A stretch of DNA of 64,000 nt from DATGMS01 sp035303945 (GTDB lineage: Bacteria; Bacteroidota; Bacteroidia; Cytophagales; Cyclobacteriaceae), in the NCBI GenBank assembly GCA_035303945.1, contig DATGQZ010000079.1, forward strand, positions 15,102 to 79,101, given 5' to 3'. A model generated the notes under the pieces. It did no database searches, was not told the DNA's origin, and saw only the letters and a program-made list of their open reading frames with translations. Below, one piece after another: positions 18,486 to 27,228 of this stretch. A program made the position numbers and the translations under genes. How positions within the stretch are numbered: position 1 is the stretch's first letter; the number at the start of each line of letters is the position of its first letter.

Positions 18486-18502
18486 TCACACTAACTATTG
18501 GT

Positions 18503-18934
18503 ATGACACAGGAACAATTTTCTAAATACTCCTTTCTTTTGGATAGAACCGCGCGTCGGGTAAAGCAATATGCGCAGAGCAAATTCAAGATAGGTGAGTT
18601 TGATGTGACCGTAGATCAGTGGCTGGTATTGAAGAACTTGGAAGAAAATGGGGTGCTAAGCCAAACAGAATTGGCGGCTTTGGTGTTTAAGGACCATCCC
18701 ACCCTTACCCGCATCATTGATATACTCTGTAAAAAAGGCTATGTAGAACGCGTTCCCAACCCAAGCGACAGGAGAAGTTTCCAGCTTCTGTTGACAGATT
18801 GCGGTAATAAAAAAGTGTCGGCTTTAAAACCCCAAGTGGCGGCTATCCGCGAAAAGGCTTGGGAAAATTTGAATCAACAGGACTTTGAAGAATTTAAACG
18901 CATACTTAATACCATTTATAATAATTTAGAATAG
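18503..18934 (+). CDS. MarR family transcriptional regulator
   Basis: A 143-residue winged helix-turn-helix regulator. The recognition region is LSQTELAALVFKDHPTLTRI near residues 51-71, the wing follows with KKGYVERVPNPSDRRSFQLL, and the last 40 residues form the dimerisation helix. MarR proteins usually repress divergent or adjacent genes and respond to small phenolic or oxidising ligands. Here the divergent SDR gene is the closest candidate target, with autoregulation likely (inference). The ferredoxin reductase gene follows 76 bases later with its own -7 element. Confidence 0.9.
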   Translation: MTQEQFSKYSFLLDRTARRVKQYAQSKFKIGEFDVTVDQWLVLKNLEENGVLSQTELAALVFKDHPTLTRIIDILCKKGYVERVPNPSDRRSFQLLLTDCGNKKVSALKPQVAAIREKAWENLNQQDFEEFKRILNTIYNNLE

Positions 18935-18969
18935 TTTTAAACAATCGAGGTTTTAGTTGCATGACCCAT

Positions 18970-18977
18970 TATATTTG
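18970..18977 (+). promoter_or_regulatory. -7 promoter element for the ferredoxin reductase gene
   Basis: TATATTTG followed by C is an exact TAnnTTTG match 33 bases before the ATG at 19011. A matching -33 box is not obvious. Confidence 0.45.
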
Positions 18978-19010
18978 CAACTTATTTATATGTAGTAAAC
19001 AATTGACGCC

Positions 19011-20015
19011 ATGATAAATACAGACATTTGCATAATTGGAGCCGGCCCAGTGGGGTTGTTTGCCGTTTTTGAAGCCGGATTATTAAAAATGCGTTGTCAT
19101 TTGGTTGATGCACTGCCACAGGTGGGGGGACAGCTTTCCGAAATTTATCCCCAAAAGCCTATCTATGATATTCCAGGATACCCCGAGATTAAAGCCCAAG
19201 ATTTGGTTGATAATCTGATGAAACAAATTGCTCCCTTCAATCCGACCTTTACCTTGGGTGAAAGGGTAGATCATCTAACCAAGCAGGAGGATGGATCTTT
19301 CACACTAACCACCAGTGATAAAACTAAGATTCATGCCAAAGTGGTGGTTATAGCGGGCGGATTGGGATGTTTTGAACCAAGGAAGCCTGTGTTGGAAAAC
19401 TTGGAGCATTTCGAAGGGAAAGGAATTACCTATATGGTAAAAGATCCGGAGAAGTTCCGCGATAAAAGGGTGGTTTTGGCTGGCGGTGGTGACTCTGCAT
19501 TGGACTGGACGATTTACTTAGCAGACGTTGCCAGACGGGTAACGCTGGTTCACCGGAACGAGACTTTCCGAGGAGCGCCTGATTCAGCGGCAAAGGTATT
19601 CGATCTTGCAAACAACGGAAAGATAGATCTAATCCTCAGTTCGGACCTGAAGCAATTGGGCGGCAATGGCCATTTAGAGTCTGTGACCATGGTCAATAAA
19701 AACAAGGAGGAAATTACCGTAGACACAGATTATCTTATTCCTTTGTTTGGCTTAAGTCCGAAGTTAGGGCCCATTGCCAATTGGGGATTGAACATTGATA
19801 AAAACGCTATTGAAGTGGATACTGTTCATTATTCCACCAATGTGCCAGGTATTTATGCGATTGGAGATATCAACACGTATGAAAACAAATTGAAACTCAT
19901 CCTTTGCGGCTTCCATGAAGCAGCTTTAATGTGTCAAGGGGCATTCAAGTTGGTGTATCCGGACCAAAAATTAAGTTTTAAATATACTACCGTAAATGGC
20001 GTGAACGCATTTTAA
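19011..20015 (+). CDS. Ferredoxin/flavodoxin--NADP reductase, thioredoxin reductase-like type
   Basis: A 334-residue FAD- and NAD(P)H-binding flavoprotein. The FAD site begins with IIGAGPVGLF (residues 9-18); the nucleotide site is VVLAGGGDSALDW in the middle, and the C-terminal FAD motif is YAIGDINTY. There is no CxxC redox pair, so it is not a thioredoxin reductase; it belongs to the ferredoxin-NADP reductase type 2 group (YumC-like). The 2Fe-2S ferredoxin gene follows 11 bases later and is its obvious partner: the pair would move electrons between NADPH and ferredoxin for an enzyme not found in this window. Confidence 0.92.
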   Translation: MINTDICIIGAGPVGLFAVFEAGLLKMRCHLVDALPQVGGQLSEIYPQKPIYDIPGYPEIKAQDLVDNLMKQIAPFNPTFTLGERVDHLTKQEDGSFTLTTSDKTKIHAKVVVIAGGLGCFEPRKPVLENLEHFEGKGITYMVKDPEKFRDKRVVLAGGGDSALDWTIYLADVARRVTLVHRNETFRGAPDSAAKVFDLANNGKIDLILSSDLKQLGGNGHLESVTMVNKNKEEITVDTDYLIPLFGLSPKLGPIANWGLNIDKNAIEVDTVHYSTNVPGIYAIGDINTYENKLKLILCGFHEAALMCQGAFKLVYPDQKLSFKYTTVNGVNAF

Positions 20016-20026
20016 GGATTGGATCA

Positions 20027-20347
20027 ATGGTTAAATTTGAAGTAGAAGATCACGATGGAAACCGTCAGGAAGTAGAGGCTCCTGATGACATGGGTTTAAG
20101 CCTCATGGAAGTCCTAAAGGCTTCAGAATATCCGGTATTGGCAACTTGCGGTGGAATGGCCCTTTGCGCTACTTGCCATGTAGAAGTGTTGGAGGGACAG
20201 GATGGCTTAGGTGATGCCACAGATGTGGAGCTGGATCAGCTGGAGAATCTCCCCGAGTATTTTCCTACCAGTCGGTTGGCCTGTCAAATTAGAATCAGTG
20301 AACAATTGGAAGGGGCTGTTTTTAAACTTCGAGGGGAAGATAACTAG
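20027..20347 (+). CDS. 2Fe-2S ferredoxin (adrenodoxin-like)
   Basis: A 106-residue ferredoxin. The cluster ligands are C41, C47 and C50 in TCGGMALCATCHVEV and C86 in RLACQIRI, the CX5CX2C...C spacing of the vertebrate-type (adrenodoxin/Isc) ferredoxins. It is the last gene of a two-gene operon with the reductase and is followed by a terminator. No hsc or isc genes are near, so it probably serves a dedicated redox enzyme rather than cluster assembly (inference). Confidence 0.94.
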   Translation: MVKFEVEDHDGNRQEVEAPDDMGLSLMEVLKASEYPVLATCGGMALCATCHVEVLEGQDGLGDATDVELDQLENLPEYFPTSRLACQIRISEQLEGAVFKLRGEDN

Positions 20348-20363
20348 TTTAGAACAATTTAAT

Positions 20364-20390
20364 AAAGGAGCTTTTAAAGCTCCTTTTTTT
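20364..20390 (+). terminator. Rho-independent terminator after the ferredoxin gene
   Basis: AAAGGAGC pairs with GCTCCTTT across a short A/T loop, and the run of T reaches 20390. Confidence 0.85.
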
Positions 20391-20578
20391 GTGTTCACAT
20401 TAGAACGGATTTTGCAGTATCTGTTGGCCTGCGGTTCAGATGGCGAAAAAGGAACTATTTCAAGCGCTAATTCCTTATAATAGTTAGGCCTCATGCAGCG
20501 GTAGCCAACCATCCTGAGGATGAGGTGGCAAAAAAGCGTCATTTTGTTTCGGTTTGTTTAATTTAATTTATTTTAGCT

Positions 20579-20746
20579 ATGAATGTATTTAATTTTAAGA
20601 TGGAGAAGACGGGGAAAACCCCTTGGGAGAAGAGGTATTTACATTCGACCAACAACCTTTTATTCGGAAAGCCGAAGAAGCGGGCTAAATGGATGTATTT
20701 GATAATGATTGTGCTGATCTTAGCTTTAGGATTTGCTTTTCAATGA
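20579..20746 (+). CDS. Small single-pass membrane protein, 55 residues
   Basis: An ATG at 20579 opens a 55-codon frame ending TGA at 20744-20746. The product has a basic, hydrophilic first part (TPWEKRYLHSTNN, then GKPKKRAKW) and one C-terminal hydrophobic helix of about 16 residues ending GFAFQ, a tail-anchored or single-pass arrangement with the basic residues on the cytoplasmic side. A strong terminator starts nine bases after the stop, which supports a real, independently transcribed gene. I do not recognise the family and suggest no function. Confidence 0.55.
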   Translation: MNVFNFKMEKTGKTPWEKRYLHSTNNLLFGKPKKRAKWMYLIMIVLILALGFAFQ

Positions 20747-20754
20747 TCAGAAGG

Positions 20755-20788
20755 TGCAATGGTGGGTAGTCCATCATTGCATTTTTTA
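20755..20788 (+). terminator. Rho-independent terminator after the small membrane protein gene
   Basis: TGCAATGGTGG (20755-20765) pairs with CCATCATTGCA (20771-20781), with one G-T pair and a five-base loop, followed by six T. Confidence 0.85.
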
Positions 20789-20820
20789 TATCGACGCGGA
20801 CGTTAAAGGGCAAACCTTTA

Positions 20821-20863
20821 AAAAACAAAAAGCGTCTCAATTGTTACCAATCTGAGACGCTTT
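20821..20863 (-). terminator. Rho-independent terminator after tRNA-Gln
   Basis: On the minus strand AGCGTCTCA pairs with TGAGACGCT and is followed by TTTTGTTTTT, directly downstream of the tRNA. Confidence 0.85.
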
Positions 20864-20865
20864 CG

Positions 20866-20938
20866 TTGGCCGACCAGGTTTCGAACCTGGACTCTTCTGA
20901 ACCAAAATCAGACGTGTTGCCAGTTACACCATCGGCCA
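20866..20938 (-). tRNA. tRNA-Gln (anticodon TTG)
   Basis: A 73-base cloverleaf on the minus strand. The acceptor stem pairs TGGCCGA with TCGGCCA, the anticodon arm is CTGA-TTTTGGT-TCAG with TTG at positions 34-36, and the T arm is CCAGG-TTCGAAC-CTGG. The discriminator is A, and the 3' CCA is not encoded. A terminator follows at once. Confidence 0.95.
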
Positions 20939-21151
20939 TTCTTACATTTGGAAGCTTGTCTTTCCTTTAATGTGCCACAAATGTAGGGGGACTTTTTATT
21001 TTTTGCAAATCCTTAGCGTAAGATTTGTCAGATTATCGGCTAATTACCTTTGTTTCAGCTTTAAAAAAACACCGGCTTTAAGATGTGTCCACTTCCGCAT
21101 ATAGACTTGCCACCGAATCCTTTCCGGATTAGGCATTCTAACCCTTTAAGT

Positions 21152-24100
21152 TTAGGACTTTACCTTTTCTTCAACCCATTTTCTGGCATTAACTAAGGCT
21201 TCTACCCAAGGAGTTATTTCCTCATTTTCCCTTCCCGCTACATAATGTGGCCAATTCCAAGGCGCCAAAGAGCGTTCAATATGAGGCATGATGGCCAAAT
21301 GTCTGCCGTCATCTGAGGCAATACCGGCTACAGCATGGGCAGAGCCGTTTGGATTACCGGGGTAGGCGGCATAGCTATAGGTCATGCCAATGTGGTAGTT
21401 TTCTTTGTCTTTTGGGAAGTAGAATTTTCCTTCACCATGAGCTATCCAAACCCCTAGGCGCTGTCCTGACAAAGAACTGAACATTACCGTATTATTCTCA
21501 GGTATATCCACGTTGACAAAGGCGGATTCGAATTTGTGGCTGTCGTTGTGCTGCATCTTTGGTTTTTCCTCATGGCTTGGGGTAACTAATCCCAATTCAA
21601 CCATGAGCTGGCAGCCGTTGCATACTCCTAGGCTCAAGGTATCCTCCCGGCCATAGAAATTATCCAAAGCTTGCTTGGCTTTCTCATTGTAAAGGAAAGC
21701 ACCTGCCCAGCCTTTGGCAGAACCAAGAACGTCGGAGTTGGAGAATCCGCCTACAAAAACAATCATATTGACGTCTTCCAGATTTTCTCTGCCGGAAATG
21801 AGATCCGTCATATGTACATCCTTCACGTCAAATCCTGCCAACCAAAGGGCATAAGCCATTTCTCTGTCTCCGTTGACTCCTTTTTCTCGAATGATGGCAG
21901 CTTTGACGCCTGTTTCGTGCTGACGGAACGGATCTAAGCCAAAAGCATTATAGGTACCCTTCCATTGAGGAGCAAACTTATAAGATAGGGGTTGGCTCTT
22001 GTAGTTGTTAAAACGGTCAAGTGCGAGCTGTTTTCCACTTTGTTTTTGATCCAAAAGGTAAGACGACTTATACCAAATGTCACGATGTTCTGGAATATCC
22101 AACATGATATCCAACCCATTGAGAGTGACTTTGGCATCCTGCGTGACCTCTGCAATCACCAAATAGTCTACGCCTGCTTGATCCAGAAGAGTCTTCACCG
22201 CCTGTTCCGCCTTTACTTGAACGACAACACCGGGGTTTTCTGCAAAAAGAGCCTTAATTGGGTCAGGTTCGTCAAGTTTGTTGATCTTTACTGATAAGCC
22301 GGTCGCTTCAGTAGGAAAGGCCATTTCCAACAAGGTGGTGATCAAGCCGCCTGCAGAAATATCATGCCCAGCCAATACGTGACCTTCTTTGATCAATTGC
22401 TGAACAGCTTCAAAGGCTGCGGTAAAATACGCACTATCTGCCACGGTAGGCGGTTCGTTGCCTATTCTATTCACCACTTGCGCGAAACTACTGCCACCGA
22501 GACTGGCCTTGTGCTTTGAAAAATCTATATAATACAGCTTGCTGCCACTCACCGGCTTTAGATCAGCCCCTACTACTTGTTTGATGTCAGCACAATTCGC
22601 TATGCTCGATATAATTACTGTGCCTGGCGCATAAACTGTTTCACCGTTGGGGTATTTTTGTGTCATGGACAGCGAGTCTTTACCCGTTGGTATATTGATG
22701 CCCAGTTCAATCGCGAATTCACTTACAGCCTTTACAGCTCTGTATAAACGATCATTTTCGCCTGGGTTTTTTGCGGGCCACATCCAGTTGGCACTTAATG
22801 AAACGCCTTTCAAGCCATGCTCTAAAGGAGCCCACACCAAATTTGTCAAAGCCTCAGCAATTGCCAATCTGGAACCGGCTTCTGGGCTAGCCAAGGCAGC
22901 CACCGGAGCATGACCAATGGAGGTAGCAATGCCTTTGGTTCCCGTGTAGTCTATGGCCATAACGGCCACGTCGTTCAGGGGTAGCTGAATAGCTCCCGTT
23001 GTCTGTTGTTTTGCAACTCTTCCGGTAACAGATCGGTCTACTTTATTAGTTAACCAATCCTTACAAGCCACGGCCTCCAGCTGAAGAACTTCCTTAATAT
23101 AGGTAGTGAGTTGTGCCTGATCATACACTACTTCTTCAAAATTGTTCTCTACCCGCTGATCTTCTAGTATCGTTTTTGGAGAACTGCCAAACAAGTGGCG
23201 TAAACTCCAGTCAATAGGCTTTTCCCCAGTAACCGAATTTTCAAATTTGAAATTCATGTCTCCAGTGGTTTCACCTACTACGTAGAAGGGAGCTCTTTCT
23301 CTTTCAGAGATTTTTTGTAACCTGGGCACGTCTTTTTCATGTAACACCAATCCCATTCTTTCTTGGGATTCATTACCTACGATCTCTTTGGCCGACAATG
23401 TAGGGTCGCCTACAGGAAGTTTATCCAGGTGGATGGTGCCACCTGTTTCTTCCACAAGTTCCGACAGACAGTTTAAATGTCCGCCGGCACCGTGATCGTG
23501 TATAGAGATAATGGGGTTGTCATTGCTTTCAGCCATGGCACGAATGACATTGGCAACCCTTTTTTGCATTTCAGGATTGGATCGCTGAATGGCATTAAGT
23601 TCGATGGCATTGCTGAACTCCCCAGTATTCACAGAAGATACTGCTCCTCCACCCATACCGATCCTATAATTATCACCGCCCATGACAATTACCTGATCCC
23701 CTTGAGCAGGTTTGTTTTTCAGACTGTATTGGGAACGGGTAAAACCTACACCTCCCGCTTGCATGATTACTTTGTCAAAGCCGTATTGCTTATCTCCTTC
23801 CTTATGTTCGAAAGTCAACACACTTCCACAGATCAACGGCTGGCCGAATTTGTTGCCAAAATCGCTGGCTCCATTGGAGGCTTTAATCAGGATGTCCATA
23901 GGCGTTTGGTAAAGCCATTTTCTTTCTTCCACATCTTTTTCCCAGGATCTTCCCGCCTCTGAACGGGAGTAAGAAGTCATATATACAGCTGTACCAGCCA
24001 AAGGGATAGAGGCAGTACCCCCAGCTAAGCGATCACGAATTTCTCCTCCCGAACCGGTAGCCGCACCATTAAAGGGTTCGACAGTAGTAGGGAAGTTGTG

Positions 24101-24838
24101 GGTTTCTGCTTTCAGTGAAATAACAGTATCGATAGGCTCAGCACTAAAGAAATCCGCCTGTTCTTGCGTTTTGGGGGCAAATTGCTGTGCTTTTGGGCCG
24201 CTGATAAAAGCCACATTGTCTTTATAAGCGGAAACAATGTAGTTGGGATTCTTAACGGAAGTGTTTTTGATCAGCTGGAATAAGCTGCTTTCTTTCACCT
24301 CTCCATCTATTATGAAGGTGCCATTAAAAATTTTATGCCTGCAGTGCTCGGAGTTGACTTGGCTAAATCCGAAAACCTCACTGTCAGTAAGCGGTCTGCC
24401 CAATTCTTTGCTGACGCTCTCGAGGTATTCTATTTCTTCTTTGCTTAAAGCTAATCCTTCAGCTTCGCTATAGGCTTCAATGTCCTGGATCTGCTGTACG
24501 GATTCTGGCTGAATATCTATGTGAAATATATCCTGATCTAAGCCATGATATACGGCTTGGAGCATGGGGTCTATAGAGAGCCCCTCCGTTTTAAGATAAA
24601 ATTCCTCGATTCGGGAAATGCCCTCAATTCCCATATTATGAGTGATTTCTACCGCATTCGTGGACCAGGGCGTGATCATTTCTTTCCTTGGGCCTACAAA
24701 TTCACCACTTACCTTTAACTGGTTGACAAGACTGCCGCTAAAAAGCCATTTCAACTTGGCGATGGTTTGGTCAGTAAGTCGGTGGGCGGTTTCTAGAGCG
24801 TAAATTTTTTCCGGGGAAGGTTGGAAAAAGAAGATCAT
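21152..24838 (-). CDS. purL: Phosphoribosylformylglycinamidine synthase (FGAM synthase, large form)
   Basis: A 1,228-residue single-chain FGAM synthase, fourth step of purine synthesis, which converts FGAR, glutamine and ATP to FGAM. Domains in order: N-terminal PurS-like region, linker, two AIR synthase-related halves (SGGEIRDRLAGG and the HNFPTTVEPFNGAATG phosphate loop in the first), and a C-terminal class I glutaminase. The glutaminase nucleophile is about C1073 in LGVCNGCQLM, with the late histidine in MPHIERSLAPW. Length is slightly below the 1,290-1,300 of the enterobacterial enzyme. It is monocistronic here, not part of a pur operon. Confidence 0.96.
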   Translation of the reverse strand: MIFFFQPSPEKIYALETAHRLTDQTIAKLKWLFSGSLVNQLKVSGEFVGPRKEMITPWSTNAVEITHNMGIEGISRIEEFYLKTEGLSIDPMLQAVYHGLDQDIFHIDIQPESVQQIQDIEAYSEAEGLALSKEEIEYLESVSKELGRPLTDSEVFGFSQVNSEHCRHKIFNGTFIIDGEVKESSLFQLIKNTSVKNPNYIVSAYKDNVAFISGPKAQQFAPKTQEQADFFSAEPIDTVISLKAETHNFPTTVEPFNGAATGSGGEIRDRLAGGTASIPLAGTAVYMTSYSRSEAGRSWEKDVEERKWLYQTPMDILIKASNGASDFGNKFGQPLICGSVLTFEHKEGDKQYGFDKVIMQAGGVGFTRSQYSLKNKPAQGDQVIVMGGDNYRIGMGGGAVSSVNTGEFSNAIELNAIQRSNPEMQKRVANVIRAMAESNDNPIISIHDHGAGGHLNCLSELVEETGGTIHLDKLPVGDPTLSAKEIVGNESQERMGLVLHEKDVPRLQKISERERAPFYVVGETTGDMNFKFENSVTGEKPIDWSLRHLFGSSPKTILEDQRVENNFEEVVYDQAQLTTYIKEVLQLEAVACKDWLTNKVDRSVTGRVAKQQTTGAIQLPLNDVAVMAIDYTGTKGIATSIGHAPVAALASPEAGSRLAIAEALTNLVWAPLEHGLKGVSLSANWMWPAKNPGENDRLYRAVKAVSEFAIELGINIPTGKDSLSMTQKYPNGETVYAPGTVIISSIANCADIKQVVGADLKPVSGSKLYYIDFSKHKASLGGSSFAQVVNRIGNEPPTVADSAYFTAAFEAVQQLIKEGHVLAGHDISAGGLITTLLEMAFPTEATGLSVKINKLDEPDPIKALFAENPGVVVQVKAEQAVKTLLDQAGVDYLVIAEVTQDAKVTLNGLDIMLDIPEHRDIWYKSSYLLDQKQSGKQLALDRFNNYKSQPLSYKFAPQWKGTYNAFGLDPFRQHETGVKAAIIREKGVNGDREMAYALWLAGFDVKDVHMTDLISGRENLEDVNMIVFVGGFSNSDVLGSAKGWAGAFLYNEKAKQALDNFYGREDTLSLGVCNGCQLMVELGLVTPSHEEKPKMQHNDSHKFESAFVNVDIPENNTVMFSSLSGQRLGVWIAHGEGKFYFPKDKENYHIGMTYSYAAYPGNPNGSAHAVAGIASDDGRHLAIMPHIERSLAPWNWPHYVAGRENEEITPWVEALVNARKWVEEKVKS

Positions 24839-24872
24839 ATGCTTTTATGTTCGATGGCTATGAAATAAGGAG

Positions 24873-24880
24873 CAAAGGTA
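24873..24880 (-). promoter_or_regulatory. purL: -7 promoter element for purL
   Basis: On the minus strand TACCTTTG is an exact TAnnTTTG match, 34 bases before the ATG. No matching -33 box is obvious. Confidence 0.45.
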
Positions 24881-24948
24881 AGCAAATGCTACTAAAGATT
24901 GCGTGAATTATCCTTTTCAAAACGCTTTTTTCAAAGTCTTCTGGAATA

Positions 24949-25020
24949 CTGTCCGATATTGTTCCCTAAAGAACATTTTTTGCTCGATATCGGACAGCTA
25001 GTGCCCATTAATTTTAATGG
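24949..25020. repeat. Stacked inverted repeats
   Basis: Three dyads lie close together. CTGTCCGATAT (24949-24959) and ATATCGGACAG (24987-24997) are perfect 11-base arms 27 bases apart. Between them GTTC and GAAC form a short pair (24961-24964, 24971-24974). CCATTAA-TT-TTAATGG forms a perfect palindrome at 25005-25020. There is no T run in the right place for a terminator, so a protein-binding site is more likely. Confidence 0.6.
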
Positions 25021-25201
25021 CAGACCCGCGGAAGAAAATAGTTGTATTTTTTAGCCACTAAAAATAGGTGTTAGTGATGGTGTTGGCCATATTTTGTCAC
25101 ACCTTAATCAGCGAAAATAAATTTTCTAACCACTCTAAAGATAAGAATATAAATTTGCTTCCCGGCTGTATCTTAGAGTCTTTAAAAAAATATTTGCCAA
25201 A

Positions 25202-25245
25202 AAAACTACGGAAACTATTGAAATATGTAAAGTTTCCGTAGTTTT
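25202..25245. promoter_or_regulatory. Inverted repeat upstream of tetR, candidate operator
   Basis: AAAACTACGGAAACT (25202-25216) and AGTTTCCGTAGTTTT (25231-25245) are perfect 15-base arms with a 14-base spacer, ending 25 bases before the tetR start. The position suits an autoregulatory operator of the TetR protein that controls the efflux operon. A structured leader is the alternative. Confidence 0.55.
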
Positions 25246-25270
25246 ATGGCTTGATTATGAATAGTAACAT

Positions 25271-25867
25271 GTGGAGTTGAGAGAAAAGATTATTGATGTA
25301 GCCACAGGTTTGTTTCGGCTTATGGGTGTCAAAGCCGTTACTATGGATGATATCGCCCGTCAGGCCGGTGTCTCCAAAAAAACAATTTATCAGGAATTTG
25401 AAGATAAAGGGGCATTGGTTTATGAGGTTTTTGCTGCTTTTCTCCAGCGGGAGGAAGATGTTTTGGCGAGGATCATCAAAGAAGAAGATAACGTTATTCA
25501 GCACTTTGTCAGGGTGTCTAAATTTATGCGGGAGCAGTACTCCGGTATGAACCCTTTAATCCTGAATGAAATCAAGCGTTACTACCCTAAATCATGGAAG
25601 CGGTTTGAAGCCTTTAAGAATGGAATGGCTTTAAGCATCATGGTTGATGTGCTAAAGCGGGGTAAGGAGGCAGGTTATTTTAGGCCGGAGATTGATGTGG
25701 AGATTCTGGCGATGTTACGTTTAGAACAGATAGCTTTTGACTTTAGATCACTTCCCTCAGCCGCTCATTTTGATATGGTGGAATTGCAGCTTGAACTATT
25801 TGATCATTTTATTCATGGCATACTGACCGAGAAAGGGAGGCAGGCCTATCTGAGTGAGTCTATTTAA
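25271..25867 (+). CDS. TetR family transcriptional regulator
   Basis: A 198-residue TetR-type regulator. The helix-turn-helix is in residues 16-48, with VTMDDIARQAGVSKKTIYQEF as the conserved block, and the rest is a helical ligand-binding and dimerisation domain. The start is a GTG at 25271 (MELREKIIDVA), which gives the usual N-terminal helix; an overlapping ATG at 25269 is out of frame. The TolC gene follows 11 bases after the stop, so the regulator is the first gene of its own efflux operon, and the perfect dyad just upstream is its probable operator (inference). Confidence 0.92.
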   Translation: MELREKIIDVATGLFRLMGVKAVTMDDIARQAGVSKKTIYQEFEDKGALVYEVFAAFLQREEDVLARIIKEEDNVIQHFVRVSKFMREQYSGMNPLILNEIKRYYPKSWKRFEAFKNGMALSIMVDVLKRGKEAGYFRPEIDVEILAMLRLEQIAFDFRSLPSAAHFDMVELQLELFDHFIHGILTEKGRQAYLSESI

Positions 25868-25878
25868 TAGAAGCCATT

Positions 25879-27228
25879 ATGAATGTACTTATTAGATCCC
25901 TTGTATTTATAGCGCTCATTTTATCTTCAGCAAATCTAGCCAAAGGGCAAGAAATCCCTAAGATCACTTTAGAAGAAAGCATAGACTTTGCGCTTCAAAA
26001 TAATGTGCTCGTCAAAAATGCGCAATTGGCCATTGCTGCCAGCAAAGCCACGGTAGGTGAGACAACTGCCCAAGGCTTGCCTCAGATTACCGGTAATGTG
26101 GATATCAACAAAAATCTGATTGTTCCCTCACAACCTTTCCCTGCTATCTTTTTTGATCCAGAGGCGCAAGAGGGGGAATTTATCGCAGTACAATTTTCCC
26201 CAGAGTATAGCGGCAACTTAGGAGTGACAGTCAATCAGATGATTTTCAATGGATCTTATTTTGTTGGGCTACAGGCCGCAAAGACCTATAGACAACTGGC
26301 TGAATTGGATAAAGTCAAAACAGAATTGGATGTTATTGAAAATGTGAAGAAAGCATATTATTCCGTGTTAGTGAGTCAGGAGAGGGAAGAGCTGGTGCAG
26401 GCCAATTTAAGCCGAATGGACACCTTGTTAAAGGAAACCAGCGTGATGTTCGAAACTGGATTTGCGGAAAAAATCGATGTTTCCCGCGTACAGGTTCAAT
26501 ACAATAACTTAAAAACCGAGTTGGAAAAGGCGCGGTCCGCCACCACCATCAGTTTGAATTTGCTGAAGTTGCAGATGGGCATGGATGTCAGTCAGCCGCT
26601 GACGTTGGCAGAAAACATAGAGGATCTTGACGAAGTCTTTGATGTAGCGCCATTATTGGAGGAGAAGGGGATGAGGCGTATAGAGCTGGATCAGCTCCAG
26701 ACCAACTTAGATTTGGCCCGGTTGGATTTGAAAAACAACACTTCCCAATATCTTCCTCGGATTGATGCCAACCTTAGCTACAGTCGTTTGGGCTTTGGAG
26801 GAAGCTTGAAGCAGATATTCAATTCTGAATGGTTCCCAGGCTCTGTTCTCGGGGTGTCCTTGGAGATCCCAATTTTCGACGGCTTGGCCAAAAGCTATCG
26901 CATTCAACAGAATCGGGTGCAGATCAAGCAGTTCCAAAATCAGCTGTATGATCAGGAGCAGCGTGTCGTCAGTGAGGAAGCAGAGGCCCGAGCAAATCTG
27001 CAGAACAGCTTAAGCGCTTTGAGGGCACAATTAGACAACCGCGAACTGGCAATGGAAGTTTTTAGGACTACCAAGATCAAATACCAAGAAGGTGTAGGCT
27101 CCAACTTCGAAGTGGTGGAAGCGGACGCTGCGCTTAAGGAAGCCGAAACGAATTATTACGCTGCATTGTATGATGCTTTAATAGCGCGGGTTGATCTAGA
27201 GAAGGCACTGGGAATTCTTGCTAAGTAA
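25879..27228 (+). CDS. TolC family outer membrane efflux protein
   Basis: A 449-residue outer membrane factor with a signal peptide cleaved after about residue 23 (ANLAKGQ). It has the two-fold TolC layout of long coiled-coil helices, with the first OEP repeat starting ITLEESIDFALQNN and the second around residues 245-430, ending ALYDALIARVDLEKALG. TolC proteins form the trimeric channel through which an RND pump releases substrate. Here the adaptor and pump genes follow directly, so the three form one tripartite system. Confidence 0.93.
   Translation: MNVLIRSLVFIALILSSANLAKGQEIPKITLEESIDFALQNNVLVKNAQLAIAASKATVGETTAQGLPQITGNVDINKNLIVPSQPFPAIFFDPEAQEGEFIAVQFSPEYSGNLGVTVNQMIFNGSYFVGLQAAKTYRQLAELDKVKTELDVIENVKKAYYSVLVSQEREELVQANLSRMDTLLKETSVMFETGFAEKIDVSRVQVQYNNLKTELEKARSATTISLNLLKLQMGMDVSQPLTLAENIEDLDEVFDVAPLLEEKGMRRIELDQLQTNLDLARLDLKNNTSQYLPRIDANLSYSRLGFGGSLKQIFNSEWFPGSVLGVSLEIPIFDGLAKSYRIQQNRVQIKQFQNQLYDQEQRVVSEEAEARANLQNSLSALRAQLDNRELAMEVFRTTKIKYQEGVGSNFEVVEADAALKEAETNYYAALYDALIARVDLEKALGILAK

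Larger units (their letters stand above)
24839..25270. other. Intergenic region between divergent purL and tetR, 432 bases
   Basis: It contains the purL -7 element, a group of stacked inverted repeats at 24949-25020, and the tetR-proximal inverted repeat at 25202-25245. No coding signal is visible. Promoters for both divergent genes must lie here. Confidence 0.6.

Noticed and set aside
23477..23962. A 161-codon plus-strand frame within purL
   Set aside because: Shadow of the purL coding sequence, which is intact and conserved across this stretch.
24949..25020. Rho-independent terminator
   Set aside because: The arms are 27 bases apart and neither strand has a T run after the second arm.
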